From positions 1,295,720 to 1,359,719 of the forward strand of contig NW_006766884.1 in the NCBI RefSeq assembly GCF_000275845.1: a stretch of DNA of 64,000 nt, in the 5' to 3' direction. The notes under the pieces were generated by a model. The model did not search any database. It was given only the letters and a program-made list of their open reading frames with translations, and was not told the origin of the DNA. Positions 11,149 to 22,068 of the stretch are shown here, in pieces. Within the stretch, counting starts at the first letter, position 1. Each line of letters starts with the position of its first letter. The DNA comes from Dichomitus squalens LYAD-421 SS1 (taxonomy: Eukaryota; Basidiomycota; Agaricomycetes; Polyporales; Polyporaceae). Made by a program: the position numbers and the translations under genes.

Positions 11149-12837
11149 GGTGTCGAACAGGAGGGGCGTAGGACGAGGGGAATGCGGTGAGAGGAAAGTG
11201 GCTGAACGAGGGTTCCTGACGCGTGCTCGTACAGTGACGTGGTCGTAGACGCCGTGTTCTCAGCGGCGCACTTGTGACTTTGTCGAGAGCAGTCCAGAAA
11301 CACATGAGAACCATCATCTCTGTCCGCTCATCACGCTCAACAAAACGCGTTTGTCTAACGCGAACTGACGAACTCTCAGGGCGGGTGAGAACAACGATGG
11401 GGTGAGTCTAGGTATAGCCAGGCAGGAAGCAGGCCGATACGTTGGGCCTTCGTGAAGGGATACATCCTCTCGACACATCTGCACTCGAAATCGCAGAAAA
11501 TTTCATACAAGGACAAATATCTCATTACTGCGCAGACTCGACGAGGAGGCTCCGTAATGTACAAGACACAAGGGAGGTACATAAAAGCATGTGGGGAGGT
11601 TCTGACACTCACTTCACCACGACATCAAAGATGGGTGGGTGAGCTCTTTGTCCTCCCCCTCCTACGGATGTACTCTCCGCAATACCGAATCGCCATGTCC
11701 TCTGTGTTGAGTGTCGAAGGGACAGGCACTGTCTAAAAGGTTGCGTGAGGTCTGCCGGGCATTGAGAGCTCCCTATAAACTTGCTATGTTTGCATGTATT
11801 TGGAGCTACCTAAGAGACGCCCGTGTCAGGGCCCTCCGCGTTAACCGTAACGTCAGCGCTTCAGCTCCAGCTGCTGCTTCAAGTTGTCTTTCCTCGACCT
11901 CCTGAAATGGTTGCATATATACGAAGCGTGTACATTGATTCCACTCCGTTGCACATGACCGTGACAGAGCATCTGGCCAGCTCTTGCCATGCACCGCATG
12001 TCCGACGGTATGGGATTCCGGACAAGTCGGATTGATTATAGGTTCATGCACCACAGTACTGAACTTAACGCTCGACTCAACATTTGTAGATCATCCCCTG
12101 CTCAAGCTATCTGCGAGTCCTGGGCTTAGCATGTCTGACGTCACTGGTTCCAGCGCCCTATGTATCCTCTGACACTGCCTCCAAGGGGTTCGTAGTCTGA
12201 CACACGTCCGACCACCCTCGAGCGAGTGAAGGGGAACGACACCGTGATCAGTACCTCGGCCTCTGAAATGCCTGACATTTTCGGCCTACGCACGTCTTCT
12301 CGCTCACCAAGATGCTTGTCCGAATAGAGTCGGAATGCATTATGCCTCCGGATAACTGTGGGAGCTAGCCACCATGACAGCACAAAGCCTGCGGCAGCGA
12401 TCCGACCAGCAGCGTCCACATGTCTCCTTCTGGCTCTTTGTGTTGTGTCCGGAAAAATCGCCACCGCTGATGTCAGTTGCCCAAGGATGCCAACTTAAGG
12501 TGCAAATGCGGTGAGTGGAACACGAGTTCGGCCCTGATATTCAGCTCATCGTAACTCCCTAGGCTTCAAAGCGTTCTGGTTTATTGTCAGCCAGGGCAGC
12601 ATCAAAACCGATGCTGTGTTTACTGCCAGACCAGCGAGACCACAACACGGAGGCGGTCCATCCTGATGTACCGGACTTACTACAAAACGCCGTGTCGGTT
12701 GTTGATGGACCTCAGGAGCCCGGTCGCCCCTCAGCTAACGAACTTTGTGCTTGGTCGTCCCCTGGTGGTCATTCTCGTTCGGTCCTTCACCTTCCTTTTG
12801 ATTCTTCGCTCACGGTACACTTCACGACACGAACGCC
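11149..12837. other. Gene-poor intergenic region
   Basis: About 1.7 kb between the SAR1 start and the secreted-protein start. It must contain both promoters. Short open frames on both strands (for example 12141-12464) show no protein-like composition or recognisable motif, and I see no tRNA or long repeat. A small or non-coding transcript cannot be excluded. Confidence 0.4.
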
Positions 12838-14313
12838 ATGCGTTTCGCTAGCATCGTCCTCCTTCCCTTAGCCCTCGCCAGCTTTGTTGCTGCCGGCCCC
12901 GTCGCAGAGAAGCGCGCGTCGTTTACGCTCTCGAACGGCAAGGAAGCCCAGAAGCTCAATTCCAAGTTCGCGTCGCTGAGCGCGGACTCGAAGTGCTCAG
13001 GCGGCGAGGTGGCCTGCATCCATGGCGTCTTCGCGAAGTGCGACCATGGCATATTCGTGCAGACGCCGTGCGGTGGGGGCACCCAGTGCTTCGCGCTTCC
13101 CCTGGTTAACAGTCCTGGAACCAGCGTCACCTGCACAACCGAGGCTGACGCTGCTGCCCGTATTCAGCGCACTGGTGCCACGGGCGGTATCAAGGGACGT
13201 GACCTCGAGACGTGAGTGTAGTTTGCTTGTATTTCGGTAACTTTCTGCTGATCCAGTTTGTCAGCCGTGCGTCGTTCACGCTATCGAACGGCAAGGAGGC
13301 TCAGGCCTTGAACCGCAAGTTCAAGGGGTTGACCAAGAATTCTTCCTGCAAGTCCGACGAGAACGCGTGTGTTGACGGCGAGTTCGCCCAGTGCGCGAAT
13401 GGCAAGTTTGTCCTCACGCCTTGCAACGTTGGCTTGAAGTGCTTCGCCCTTCCTTTGGTCCTCTCTCCTGGAACTAGGTAAAATATTTTCAGTCACATAT
13501 CACCAGCATCCTCGGAGCCTCACAATGTTCATTGTAGCCTTGTCTGCGACACCCAGGCTGATGCTGAGGCCCGTATTCGCAGCACCGGTGCCGGTGGACT
13601 TTTCGGCCGGGAGTTCCATGAGTTCGACTCGTGAGTCCAGACTGCTTTCCCTTCTAGCTCACAATGGAACTCATGCATTTCTTCATGACAGTCGCTCTGT
13701 ACATGCCCCTGCAGCATGCAAGGCCAAGAAGCGTGATGGCCTCTCTGAGCGCTCTGAAGATGCTCCCCTCGTCCGCCGCATCGCTCAAACCGACCTTGGC
13801 ACGCTCGCTCAGGAGTGGCAGAACCTCTGCCTCAAGTCCGGCGGCGATGTCCACACCAACGATCCATGCGTCCAGCTCGCAGGGATCCGCGGCATCAATG
13901 TCCTCCTCGCGAACGCGGACCCGTGTGAGCAGCAAGCGGTCGCGGACGCCATGGTCGACTTCGCCAAGAGCAAGGGCATCAAGAACAAGTCTGCCCTGGT
14001 CGCATACGCGACAAAGTACGCGACGCACCCGCGCAACGCGCTCAACATCAACGGCGTCGTGCCCAGCACGCCGTTCTGCCAGCGTGCGCCCAAGAATGCG
14101 GAGCTCAGGGGCCTTTCGCACAGCCAGCTGGACGGTGTCGACCCCGGCTTATTTGGTGCACCGAACGTCGACATCTTCCCCTTCGGCCAGCGTGAGTTTT
14201 CACGAAATGATTGGTTCAATCGAAAGTACACTGATTCCCTTAACTTTTGCCTTCTAGCCGGCTCGTGCCCTTTCGGCAAGAAGCCCGACGTTAAGACGTG
14301 CAGCTGCCACTGA
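12838..14313 (+). CDS. Secreted protein with two Cys-rich CBM19-like repeats and an unknown C-terminal domain
   Basis: The start at 12838 gives a signal peptide (MRFASIVLLPLALASFVAAG) and a KR site at about residue 26. Two tandem repeats follow, each beginning RASFTLSNGKEAQ and containing four Cys around a C-x-H/D-G-x-F-A-x-C core and a TPC...CFALPLV segment, then an ADAxARI motif. The spacing resembles the chitin-binding CBM19 module, but this is tentative. After a KKRDG site comes a region of about 170 residues with WQNLCLKSGGD, DPCVQLAG, DPCEQQAVADAMVDFAKSKG and a Cys-rich end (CPFGKKPDVKTCSCH); I do not recognise this domain. Introns of 50-60 bases at 13214-13265, about 13479-13537, 13631-13691 and near 14191-14258 restore the frame. 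The protein is probably extracellular, possibly wall- or chitin-binding; function unknown. Confidence 0.85.
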
Positions 14314-14630
14314 GAGTGGAGAAGACGACGCTATCATCTTTGTTGGTTACTGTGGGATCGCGTATCGGCTCTAGAGTCGCAGACTTTAAGAGTATCTGAC
14401 CTCATTTGCAAAAAATATGTTGACCCGATCCTATCTAGTATTGATAAAATGTTCAGGTTGCGCAGTAGGGGGTTGAGTAGCTGTTCTCTTTCATACCGAC
14501 GGCAGTGTTATAGTCCCTGGTGCCTAGTCCTACATGACGAATCATGCTGGCTCTCGGACTAGGGACTCTAATGTGAACGAAGAATTAGTAGAGCAAGATA
14601 CAACAGCAGCCACTAGGCTGTACCAACAGA
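14314..14630. other. Convergent intergenic region
   Basis: About 320 bases between the stop codons of the secreted protein (+) and the SRP receptor beta gene (-). It is relatively AT-rich and presumably holds both 3' untranslated regions. No gene seen. Confidence 0.45.
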
Positions 14631-15634
14631 CTACGCTACATGATCCAACCACTCGCACAAGGGAGACAATCCGTCAACTTCACGGTGCTTCTCATCAGCA
14701 GCATGAGCTACCGACACCGAGGTTCCAATGAACCCGATCTCGCCCCCTTCCCACTCAGAGAACTTGAACTCTCCACTTCCTGTGCACTCCAAGCCACCCA
14801 TCTGAGATTCTGACTCCTCCGCTCCCATGCTCTCCACACCCACACCGTTCGCTTGGGACGCTCTGCGCTTCTCCAGCTCGCGCTCCAGGATTGTGCGCAC
14901 GCGGTTGATAGCGAGTTGTTCGGCAGAAGTGGTTGCAGTCGACTTGAGGAGATCGCACTTGTGCGCGAGGATCGTGAGGGAAGGAGTCTCACGCGAGGGA
15001 GGAAGGGATGTCAAGGCGTTCATAATCATGTGTAGGTGCCTACACGGTAGCACAATAAGGACCAACACATGCACAATTAATGGGAAACACGTACTCCGCC
15101 ACGACAGGCCCATTGCGCGAAATTGTGCTCGCATCCACAACAAACGCGATAGCCTTCGCACTAGGTAAGTGTTCTTGGAACTGGTCGCGAGTGCGAGGGT
15201 GTCCAGGCACGTCGATGACACGTATGGTTTGGTGACTTGACGCTAGGGCTACAAGAGCCGCGTTAGTCTGCATGGACGCATGAGTTGGCAAGGTCTGCCT
15301 ATATGCCAGCTAAGCGTTGTAACCGGGAGTGAGCGCTGCTTGCGTCGATACGCCAGGCAAGGACTCACGGCAGTCAGAATCGTAGTCTTGCCCGCGTCGG
15401 AGCAACCTACGAGTATCACAGCATCTCCACGCTTTGTAGACTTCCTCCGCACAAGAACGACGGAGACTAAACCCGAATCAATGCCTGGTCATAATATGAG
15501 CAAGAAGTAGACAGACTGGCGACAAGGAACGCGGCAAGTAGCAGAGCGGCTACTAGTTGCAGCTGAGGGGTGAGAACGGGAGCGAGGGCGAGGGTGGGGG
15601 AGAGAGCTTCAGGCTCAGGTTGTCTGCCATCCAT
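14631..15634 (-). CDS. SRP102: Signal recognition particle receptor subunit beta
   Basis: The membrane-anchored GTPase that tethers the SRP receptor alpha subunit to the ER. It starts at 15634 (MDGRQPEPEAL) and quickly enters an N-terminal membrane helix (LQLVAALLLAAFLVA, continuing ISVVLV after an intron), followed by the cytosolic GTPase domain. GTPase motifs are GCSDAGKTTI (P-loop), IRVIDVPGHPRTRDQF (DxPGH) and FVVDAST. The G4 position reads AHKCDLL, with His where Asn is normal in NKxD. The last exon contains LEKRRASQANG, a Ser/Glu-rich insert and EWEGGEIGFIGTSV, ending CEWLDHVA, which fits the family's C-terminal helix. About four introns are needed; the first has a GTCTGT donor. Confidence 0.93.
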
Positions 15635-16012
15635 CGTTCAGTGTGTAGAGATATCGACCAGAGGAAAGGCTGTGGGCAGCGGGATAAACCAGACGTTAAG
15701 ACGACGCCGTGCGGTGAGGTCTGGTGCCTCATGGCAATGGTAGATCGAGATCTGAAGCTTGTTTGTCGTTATTAGGATCGGAGGCCTTTGGTACACAGGA
15801 ACAAACTACGCCGTAGCAAACGAACATGCGGCGGCGACACTTTCCGGCCCTGACACCACCGAGCAAATCAACCAAGATACGCATGAAGATACTTCTCGCA
15901 TGGATTCACAACCCAGATCGTCACATCAAAGGTCTTCGCAATGTCATTAGGATGTACATAGTGCCTATCACCTGAATAGTCGTCTTAGCTTTTATGAGGG
16001 AATGCCCAATAT
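15635..16012. other. Intergenic region upstream of tRNA-Tyr
   Basis: About 380 bases between the SRP receptor beta start and the tRNA. It should hold the SRP receptor beta promoter. Nothing else was recognised. Confidence 0.4.
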
Positions 16013-16100
16013 CCTTCGATAGCTCAGTTGGAAGAGCGTGAGACTGTAACTGGAAAACTTGGGCATCTCAAGGTCACTGGTTCGATCCCGGTTCGAAGGA
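16013..16100 (+). tRNA. tRNA-Tyr (GTA) with intron
   Basis: The acceptor stem CCTTCGA pairs with TCGAAGG at 16093-16099 and is followed by the discriminator A. The D arm is GCTCAGTTGGAAGAGC. The anticodon stem TGAGA (16039-16043) pairs with TCTCA (16066-16070). The anticodon GTA is at 16046-16048. A 15-base intron (about 16050-16064) sits one base 3' of the anticodon, the canonical position for eukaryotic nuclear tRNA introns and usual for tRNA-Tyr. The T arm is ACTGG-TTCGATC-CCGGT. Confidence 0.97.
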
Positions 16101-16102
16101 TC

Positions 16103-16107
16103 TTTTT
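16103..16107 (+). terminator. RNA polymerase III terminator
   Basis: A run of five T begins three bases after the tRNA 3' end, which is the standard Pol III stop signal. Confidence 0.85.
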
Positions 16108-16170
16108 GCTCGATTATTCAATTCAAGCCATCTTCGGGGTTGATTTCCGGTTGAAACGCTCTATTGCTTG

Positions 16171-16532
16171 TACCCACTGTGCACGACGGGCATTGGCCAA
16201 TGCCGCGGTCCCAAACAGGACCGGAGACAGGCTTGGAAATGTACTCCCGTCACGGTCACGTCCCAAAGCCTAGTTCCGGACCCGAGCCAGCCCGCGCTCT
16301 GATACCAGAAACAGGATATCGGCGCTCCCGACCATCCAAAAAAGGAGCAAACACGCTGATATCATATAGTTTGTCAGCACTAATATCCCTTTTGGGGGCT
16401 TAGCGCCGGTCAGCTGGGGTCCGGAGCTAGGCTTTGGGACCAGGATCGGGAAAGGCGTACAATTCTCGGTCCATTTCTTTGTCCCGATTTGGGTCCGGGG
16501 CATTGGCCAATGCCCGTCGTGTGTGGTCCCTA
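16171..16532. mobile_element. MITE-like foldback element with long imperfect inverted repeats
   Basis: Two arms of roughly 120-150 bases are imperfect reverse complements. The left arm has CACGACGGGCATTGGCCAATGCC at about 16182-16204 and the right arm its reverse complement at about 16499-16521. Further in, CCCAAAGCCTAG-TCCGGACCC recurs in opposite orientation near 16262-16283 and 16414-16435. The outermost bases on both sides are TA (16171-16172 and 16531-16532), equidistant from the matching core, as expected for TA target duplication by Tc1/mariner-type transposases. There is no transposase frame, so this would be non-autonomous. It lies between tRNA-Tyr and UTP21, about 260 bases before the UTP21 start. 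The inverted repeat is directly visible; its class is inference. Confidence 0.7.
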
Positions 16533-16793
16533 AGGTAAGTAGATTTTGCCACTCCGAGGAGTGGTCAGGTTCGCGATTGATTTCCATGCAAGCGCCTAGG
16601 TGGTACCAGGGCATCTTATCTAATCTAGCCGAGAAGACGATCACGAGCACGAATTTTCTTGGACGCGATCGTTGCATGCAGCTCGCCGCGCCAGTGTAGG
16701 GAATCTCTCTGCTTCCAGATCGTTTACTAGTCTCGAAGGCGACACTCACATCTTCAGCTCCCTTCATCTCTTCGTTTTTACTCTCACACATCC

Positions 16794-19700
16794 ATGGGCG
16801 CAAAGAAAGAAACACGCTCCAGTCCTCCTCCAAGGAAACGGGCTCGTGTTGAGGCACCCCACTCCCCAAACTTCAAGCAGGGACCCCGTCTCTTCGCGCC
16901 CTTCCGCGCACTCGGCCTTATCACGAATAATGTTCCATTTGTGCTCCAAACACGCTCACATAAGGGCGCGACCGATGGACCTCGGATCCATCTGCTTACA
17001 TGCTTAGGAAGGGCATGGGCGTTATGGGAAGGAGGGAAAATGGGCCTACTGTTTGTAGGTGAGTGCCCCCCATGTTCACTCATGAATACATACATATGCC
17101 ACATGTGCGAGGGACACCGTTATATTTATACGAAGTCATACCACAGGTCCCGATGCTCCAGGGCCTATCGCTTCTATGGCTATGGACGGCAACGCTGTAT
17201 GGGTCTCCTCGGGTCTGTACGTTATGAAATACATCCGCGGAAAAGAAGTGCGGCAATCATGCAGGATGTCATTATCTATCTATGCTCATGATGGCTGCAG
17301 GTTGCTCGCCTGACGAATCCCCTTGAGACCTCGTTAACACATATACTTGTCTTCGGCCCGCAACTTCTCGCCGTGACCGACGATGGTAATCGAATGCTAG
17401 TTTGGGACACAGAAAGCGAAGGTACATCCCAACTCCCGGACTTTTCGGCACCTTCTTCTGACTGTTCGTCCTGCAGAGCTCCAAACAACCATACAGTTTG
17501 AGCCTGGCTTCACCGCTATCATGATCCACCACCCAGCGACCTACCTGAACAAGGTTCTGGTTGCCAGCAGTGAAGGCAGCATGCAGCTATGGAACATCCG
17601 CACCCAGTAGGTCCCCCATATCTCGTTCCTCTATCGCCAATGATCGCTCAATATCGCTGGCAGAACACTGATTCATACATTCCCTGCCGCATGCCTCCTG
17701 ACCTCTCCTTCAAAGACCACCTCAACCGCCATCACGGCGCTCGCTCGCTCACCAGCCATCGACGTCATCGGTATTGGCTTCTCTTCAGGAGAGATCTCCG
17801 TATACGATATCCGCGCGGACGAACGTCTCATGCGGATGGTCATGCAGGACGGCGGCATCCGCGCCATGTCCTTCCGGAGTGGTAGGTTACGCTTTCGCAC
17901 CAGCAGACGACGTCCGTAATGATCTATTATCTGGCTCATAGACAGCCAACCCATCCTCGCAACGGCCTCATCGACTGGACACATCGCTCTGTGGGACCTC
18001 AACTCTGGCGGACGCCTCCTGCACATCGTTCGTGGCGCCCATGACGGGGCAGTTACCGCGCTTGAATGGGTGCCAGGACAGCCTGTACTCATTAGCTCTG
18101 GCGAGGACAACAGTGTCAAGGTGATATCTCTGTCTTGTTCCGCACCAGCTTGCAGCGCTGATATGTTGCATGCTGCGCAGCAATGGTTGTTCGACTCGCC
18201 AACCGAGGCGCCACGTCTGCTGAAGTTCCGCTCAGGGCACCATGCGCCGCCGCATCTTATCCGGTACTATGGCGAGGATGGCAAGCAGCTCTTGACAGCC
18301 TCACGAGACCGCAGTTTGAGATGCACGAGTGTCGTGAGAGACTCGAGGAGTTTCGAGCTTAGCCAAGGTAACGGCTTGGTCAAGCATACAGACCGCAGGG
18401 TTTCACAGGCTGACATGTCGTCCACAGGTTCATTGGCGAAGAAGGCTACTAACCTGTCTATCCCAATTGCCTCGCTCAAGTTCCCTGCTGTCACTACCCT
18501 GTCATACTCCGCGACTCGCGCCAAGGACTGGGACGATATCCTGACAGCTCACACCGACGAGGCAGTAGCACGAACGTGGACCATGAAGGATAAGCGAGTA
18601 GGGAAACACGTTTTTAACGTCGCTGCCGAGAAAAAGAAAGGCGGGACTGTTGGCTCCGTCAAGGTATGTACTCGGTCTTCAGTCGTGTCATCGTAACCAC
18701 TAAGCGGGATTCCGTCAGGCTGTATGCGTAACAGCATGTGGCAACTTTGGCATCACCGCGTCCTCGACAGGGATCATCAACATGTACAACATGCAGTCCG
18801 GAATTCTGCGACGGACATTCGACATCGGGCCCTGTCCTGCGAACGTTCCCAGTCGGTTCCGTCCCGCGGCAGGCAAGAAGAAGGAGGAGCGGTGTGTTAC
18901 CGGGCTTGCAAGTGATGCTCTCGATCGGACACTCGTGGCGAGCACGCTCGACGGCACAATCAATGTCAGTCGTTTTCCCACCTCCACGCAGTCACTCCTT
19001 GCCATCTGACTTCTTGGGTCTCGGATAGTTCTTTGACTTCCACACAGCAGCGCTGGAACACACACTTGTCCTGCCCTCCGCCGCCGTATCAATCACCCTG
19101 CACCGCGATAGTGGTCTGCTTGCAGTCATCTGCGACGACCTCGTCGTGCGCGTAGTGGATATTGAGACTCGGCGGGTGGTCCGGGAGTTTGGTGGCTTCC
19201 GCGGCCGCGTCCTCGACGTAACATTCTCGCCAGACTCAAGATGGCTCGTCACAACGTCACTTGATTCGATCATCCGCACGTTCGACATGCCGACCGGCCG
19301 TCTCATCGATGCCTTCCGGACGTCGAGCGTCGCCACCAGCATCTCGTTTTCGCCAACAAACGACTTCCTCGCGACGGCTCACGTGGATAGCGTCGGCGTA
19401 TACCTGTGGTACGTCTATTATATACTCACGTATGCGCATACAGCGGGCTTACTCTTATCCAGGGCAAACCGCGCACAGTACTCCGAGGTCCCCTTCCAGA
19501 GCATCGTCGAGGAAGACGTCACAGACATCTCCCTGCCCTCTATGCAAGGATTGGCAGAAGACGAAGGTACGTTCGCCAATTCGTCCCGCTTCAATCGCTC
19601 TCGGACTCCTCTCACCCTTGTCATATCAGCCCTAGATGCTCTCTCTGCGCTCACAGTGGAAGACAAGCCTGCGGACGTTTTCACAACCCCGCCTCAGCTG

Positions 19701-20371
19701 GACGGGGAACTTGTTACGTTCACCCTCCTCCCGCGCTCCCGCTGGCAGACCCTCCTCAACCTCGAGGTCATCCAGCAGCGCAACAAGCCCAAGGAGCCGC
19801 CGAAACAGCCCGAGAAGGCTCCGTTCTTCTTGCCCACTCTGCCAGGGGTCGAGCAGCGGTTCGCGGTGGACCAGCAGAAGGCGCAGCAGGAGACGAAGAA
19901 GCCGACGAAGCGGCTGCAAAGGGCCGCGGGCGAGACGGAGAGCGTGTTCCACAAGAAGCTTGCGGAGGCGCATGAGAGTCACTCGTCTGATTGTATGTCT
20001 GACTCTAGATGCAGTCACAGGGAGAGAAGAACGCTGACCGACGCCTTGCAGACGAGGAATTCTTCAACTATGCGAAGGCCCTCTCGCCGGCAGCAATGGA
20101 CCTCGAGCTGCGCTCTCTCGTATCTCTGGATTCGTTGCGGATGTTCATCGGCGCACTGACAAGCCGTCTGCTCTCTCATCGCGACTTTGAGGCAGTGCAG
20201 ACCTTCATGAATGTCTTCCTCCGCATGCACGGCGACGTGCTCACGACGAATGAGGAGCTGCGCAACGAGCTCGAGACGCTTGCGGAAACACAGCGGAAGA
20301 AAAGCGAGAGGCTGTTGGAGCTGCTTGCGTCGTCGTTGGGCACTCTGGGTTTCGTACGGGATACGATGTAG
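16794..20371 (+). CDS. UTP21: UTP21/WDR36, U3 snoRNP and SSU processome WD40 protein
   Basis: A nucleolar WD-repeat protein required for 18S rRNA maturation in the UTP-B part of the small-subunit processome. It starts at 16794 (MGAKKETRSS), followed by a basic Lys/Arg patch and LFAPFRALGLITNNVPFVLQ, a hallmark of the family. Many short exons encode the two beta-propellers, including VTDDGNRMLVWD, HHPATYLNKVLVASSEG, HEWV-like repeat ends, SWDDILTAH and DVTFSPDSRWLVTTS. The C-terminal part carries the Utp21-specific helical domain from about 19640 (LDALSALTV) through FLPTLPGVEQRF to the end SLGTLGFVRDTM. Around ten introns are needed. Length (around 900 residues) and order fit the family. Confidence 0.96.
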
Positions 20372-20539
20372 TTTCTGATTTTCATCTATCCGGGCTTAGG
20401 TGGAGCTCGTCGTCGTCTCTTGATACAACTTCGGAACTCGAATGTTGTGATGAATCCATTTCGTATGTACTAAATGCACAGGACATCGCTGCGTCGGTAC
20501 TTCCCTAAAGGACTGTAAGGAACGCACCATGGTGGAGAG

Positions 20540-21800
20540 CTAATTTGTGCACGTACTGAGCAATAGGTCCACAGAGGTGGGGACATAGAAACACGACGTG
20601 TGCTGATCGAGTCCACGCGACACCTCCAAGCGAATCCCATACCTATCGCACGCTTCGGAGAAGAGGTCGCCTATTCGACGCAACTCGTCGAAGTCGTCTG
20701 GCTCGACGTAAATGATGATTCCATCCGCTGGGAGGAGGAAACGGACGTTCTTCAGCGAGGGCAAACGGCGACTCATCACCGATTCCGTAAGAAGGTTAAA
20801 GGGCAAAGACGTGTGATCGTCCCTGACATTGATGGCGACTATGGTCGATGGGAGCTGAGTGCCTTCGGTGTCAATGAAATGCAAGAACCAAGTGCAGACA
20901 GTCCATTCTAGGAGACCAGTGAAGAGGCCGAGGTCGCGGACCATAGCTGAAGTTCCTGAAACCTGTTCCAATTGTCCAGCGTCGATGCGAAGGATGTCGG
21001 CAGGGGACAAGTGCCATAGATGAAGTGGACGTAAGACAGGCATATGCAAAGATGGCCCCAGATACACCCTATGGTCTTGGTCGCCTGGTGATGTCCAGCG
21101 ATCCAGAAGCACGAAGACTCGGAGATTGGGGAACGTCATCGGCTCCGACGTAACGTTCAGGGTGTAAAGGGGAATGAGCACGAGAGCCTCTAAGCGCGAA
21201 GCCAGAGGAAACAGTACGGTCTGGAATAACTGAGTAGGGCCCTTGAGCTCCAGCCATCGTATGTTGGACTGCTTGCCCACGATACGCATAGCATCGAGGA
21301 ACCGACGGGTGCGGAGAGGTACTTGCGCTGACATGAATGCAGTAGAGAATATGCGGACATTTGGACAGAAGGAGAAGATGTTGGACAGTGCGACCGTGTG
21401 TGGGGTGGTCCAACGATGAACACCCTCGAGGAATAGCTCCAGCCTCATCGTGAATCGACCGAGAGACTGCGGATATGAGGTCTGTCTGGTGATGGCTTGT
21501 AACGCTCTGGAGATCTGGACAGCATGTTAACCGCTCTTCATCTTCACCAGGAGATATCGAAAGAAGAATATTGTAGTGAGCGGGGTCCATGACTTGCAGA
21601 CGAGACACGCGGAAAGCATCAGTTCCGTGGCCCTCGCTGTGCTTCTTATGGATGATATCTCCCCGCCGATCGGGAACATGGGCGATTAAAGTATGGCCAT
21701 CGTCGCAGGTATAGGCACCGTGATTGTGGGTAGCATGATCAGATATCTTGAGCCACAACTCCGGGAGAAGCTGAGAGGCGGTCGGTACGCCAGAGGCCAT
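20540..21800 (-). CDS. F-box-like / leucine-rich-repeat-like protein
   Basis: A protein of the large Agaricomycete F-box-like family. It starts at 21800 (MASGVPTASQLLPELWLKI), where LLPELWLKISD resembles the family's degenerate F-box start. It continues through DPAHYNILLSIS, and an intron of about 60 bases near 21490-21555 joins this to AITRQTSYPQSLGRF. The large second exon contains alternating hydrophobic segments (LSNIFSFCPNVRIFSTAF, LKGPTQLFQTVLFPLASRLE, FPNLRVFVLLD) typical of irregular leucine-rich repeats, and ends with a helix containing DELRRIGDLFSEACDRYGI. Likely role is substrate recognition in an SCF complex together with SKP1, by inference from the family only. No substrate can be proposed. 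Confidence 0.7.
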
Positions 21801-22068
21801 CCTTTTGTGAGAAACCTAGAAGCCGGTACAGGCCACGATTCTGTATATCGGTTGCTATGCGCGAGTGAATAGAGACACGATCGCAAATTCACACCGAGGA
21901 TTGTAGCAGAGCGACTCGGATGGTGGAAGACGAACAAGGAGCGTGAGAACGACACACGCTGGGCACAAGCGACAGTAGTGACCTTACGCGTTGTGCCAGC
22001 TCCCTCAGAGTACTTGCCAACATGGACCCTGCGACGCCGGCGAACGTAGCAAAAGGCGCAGCCATAAC

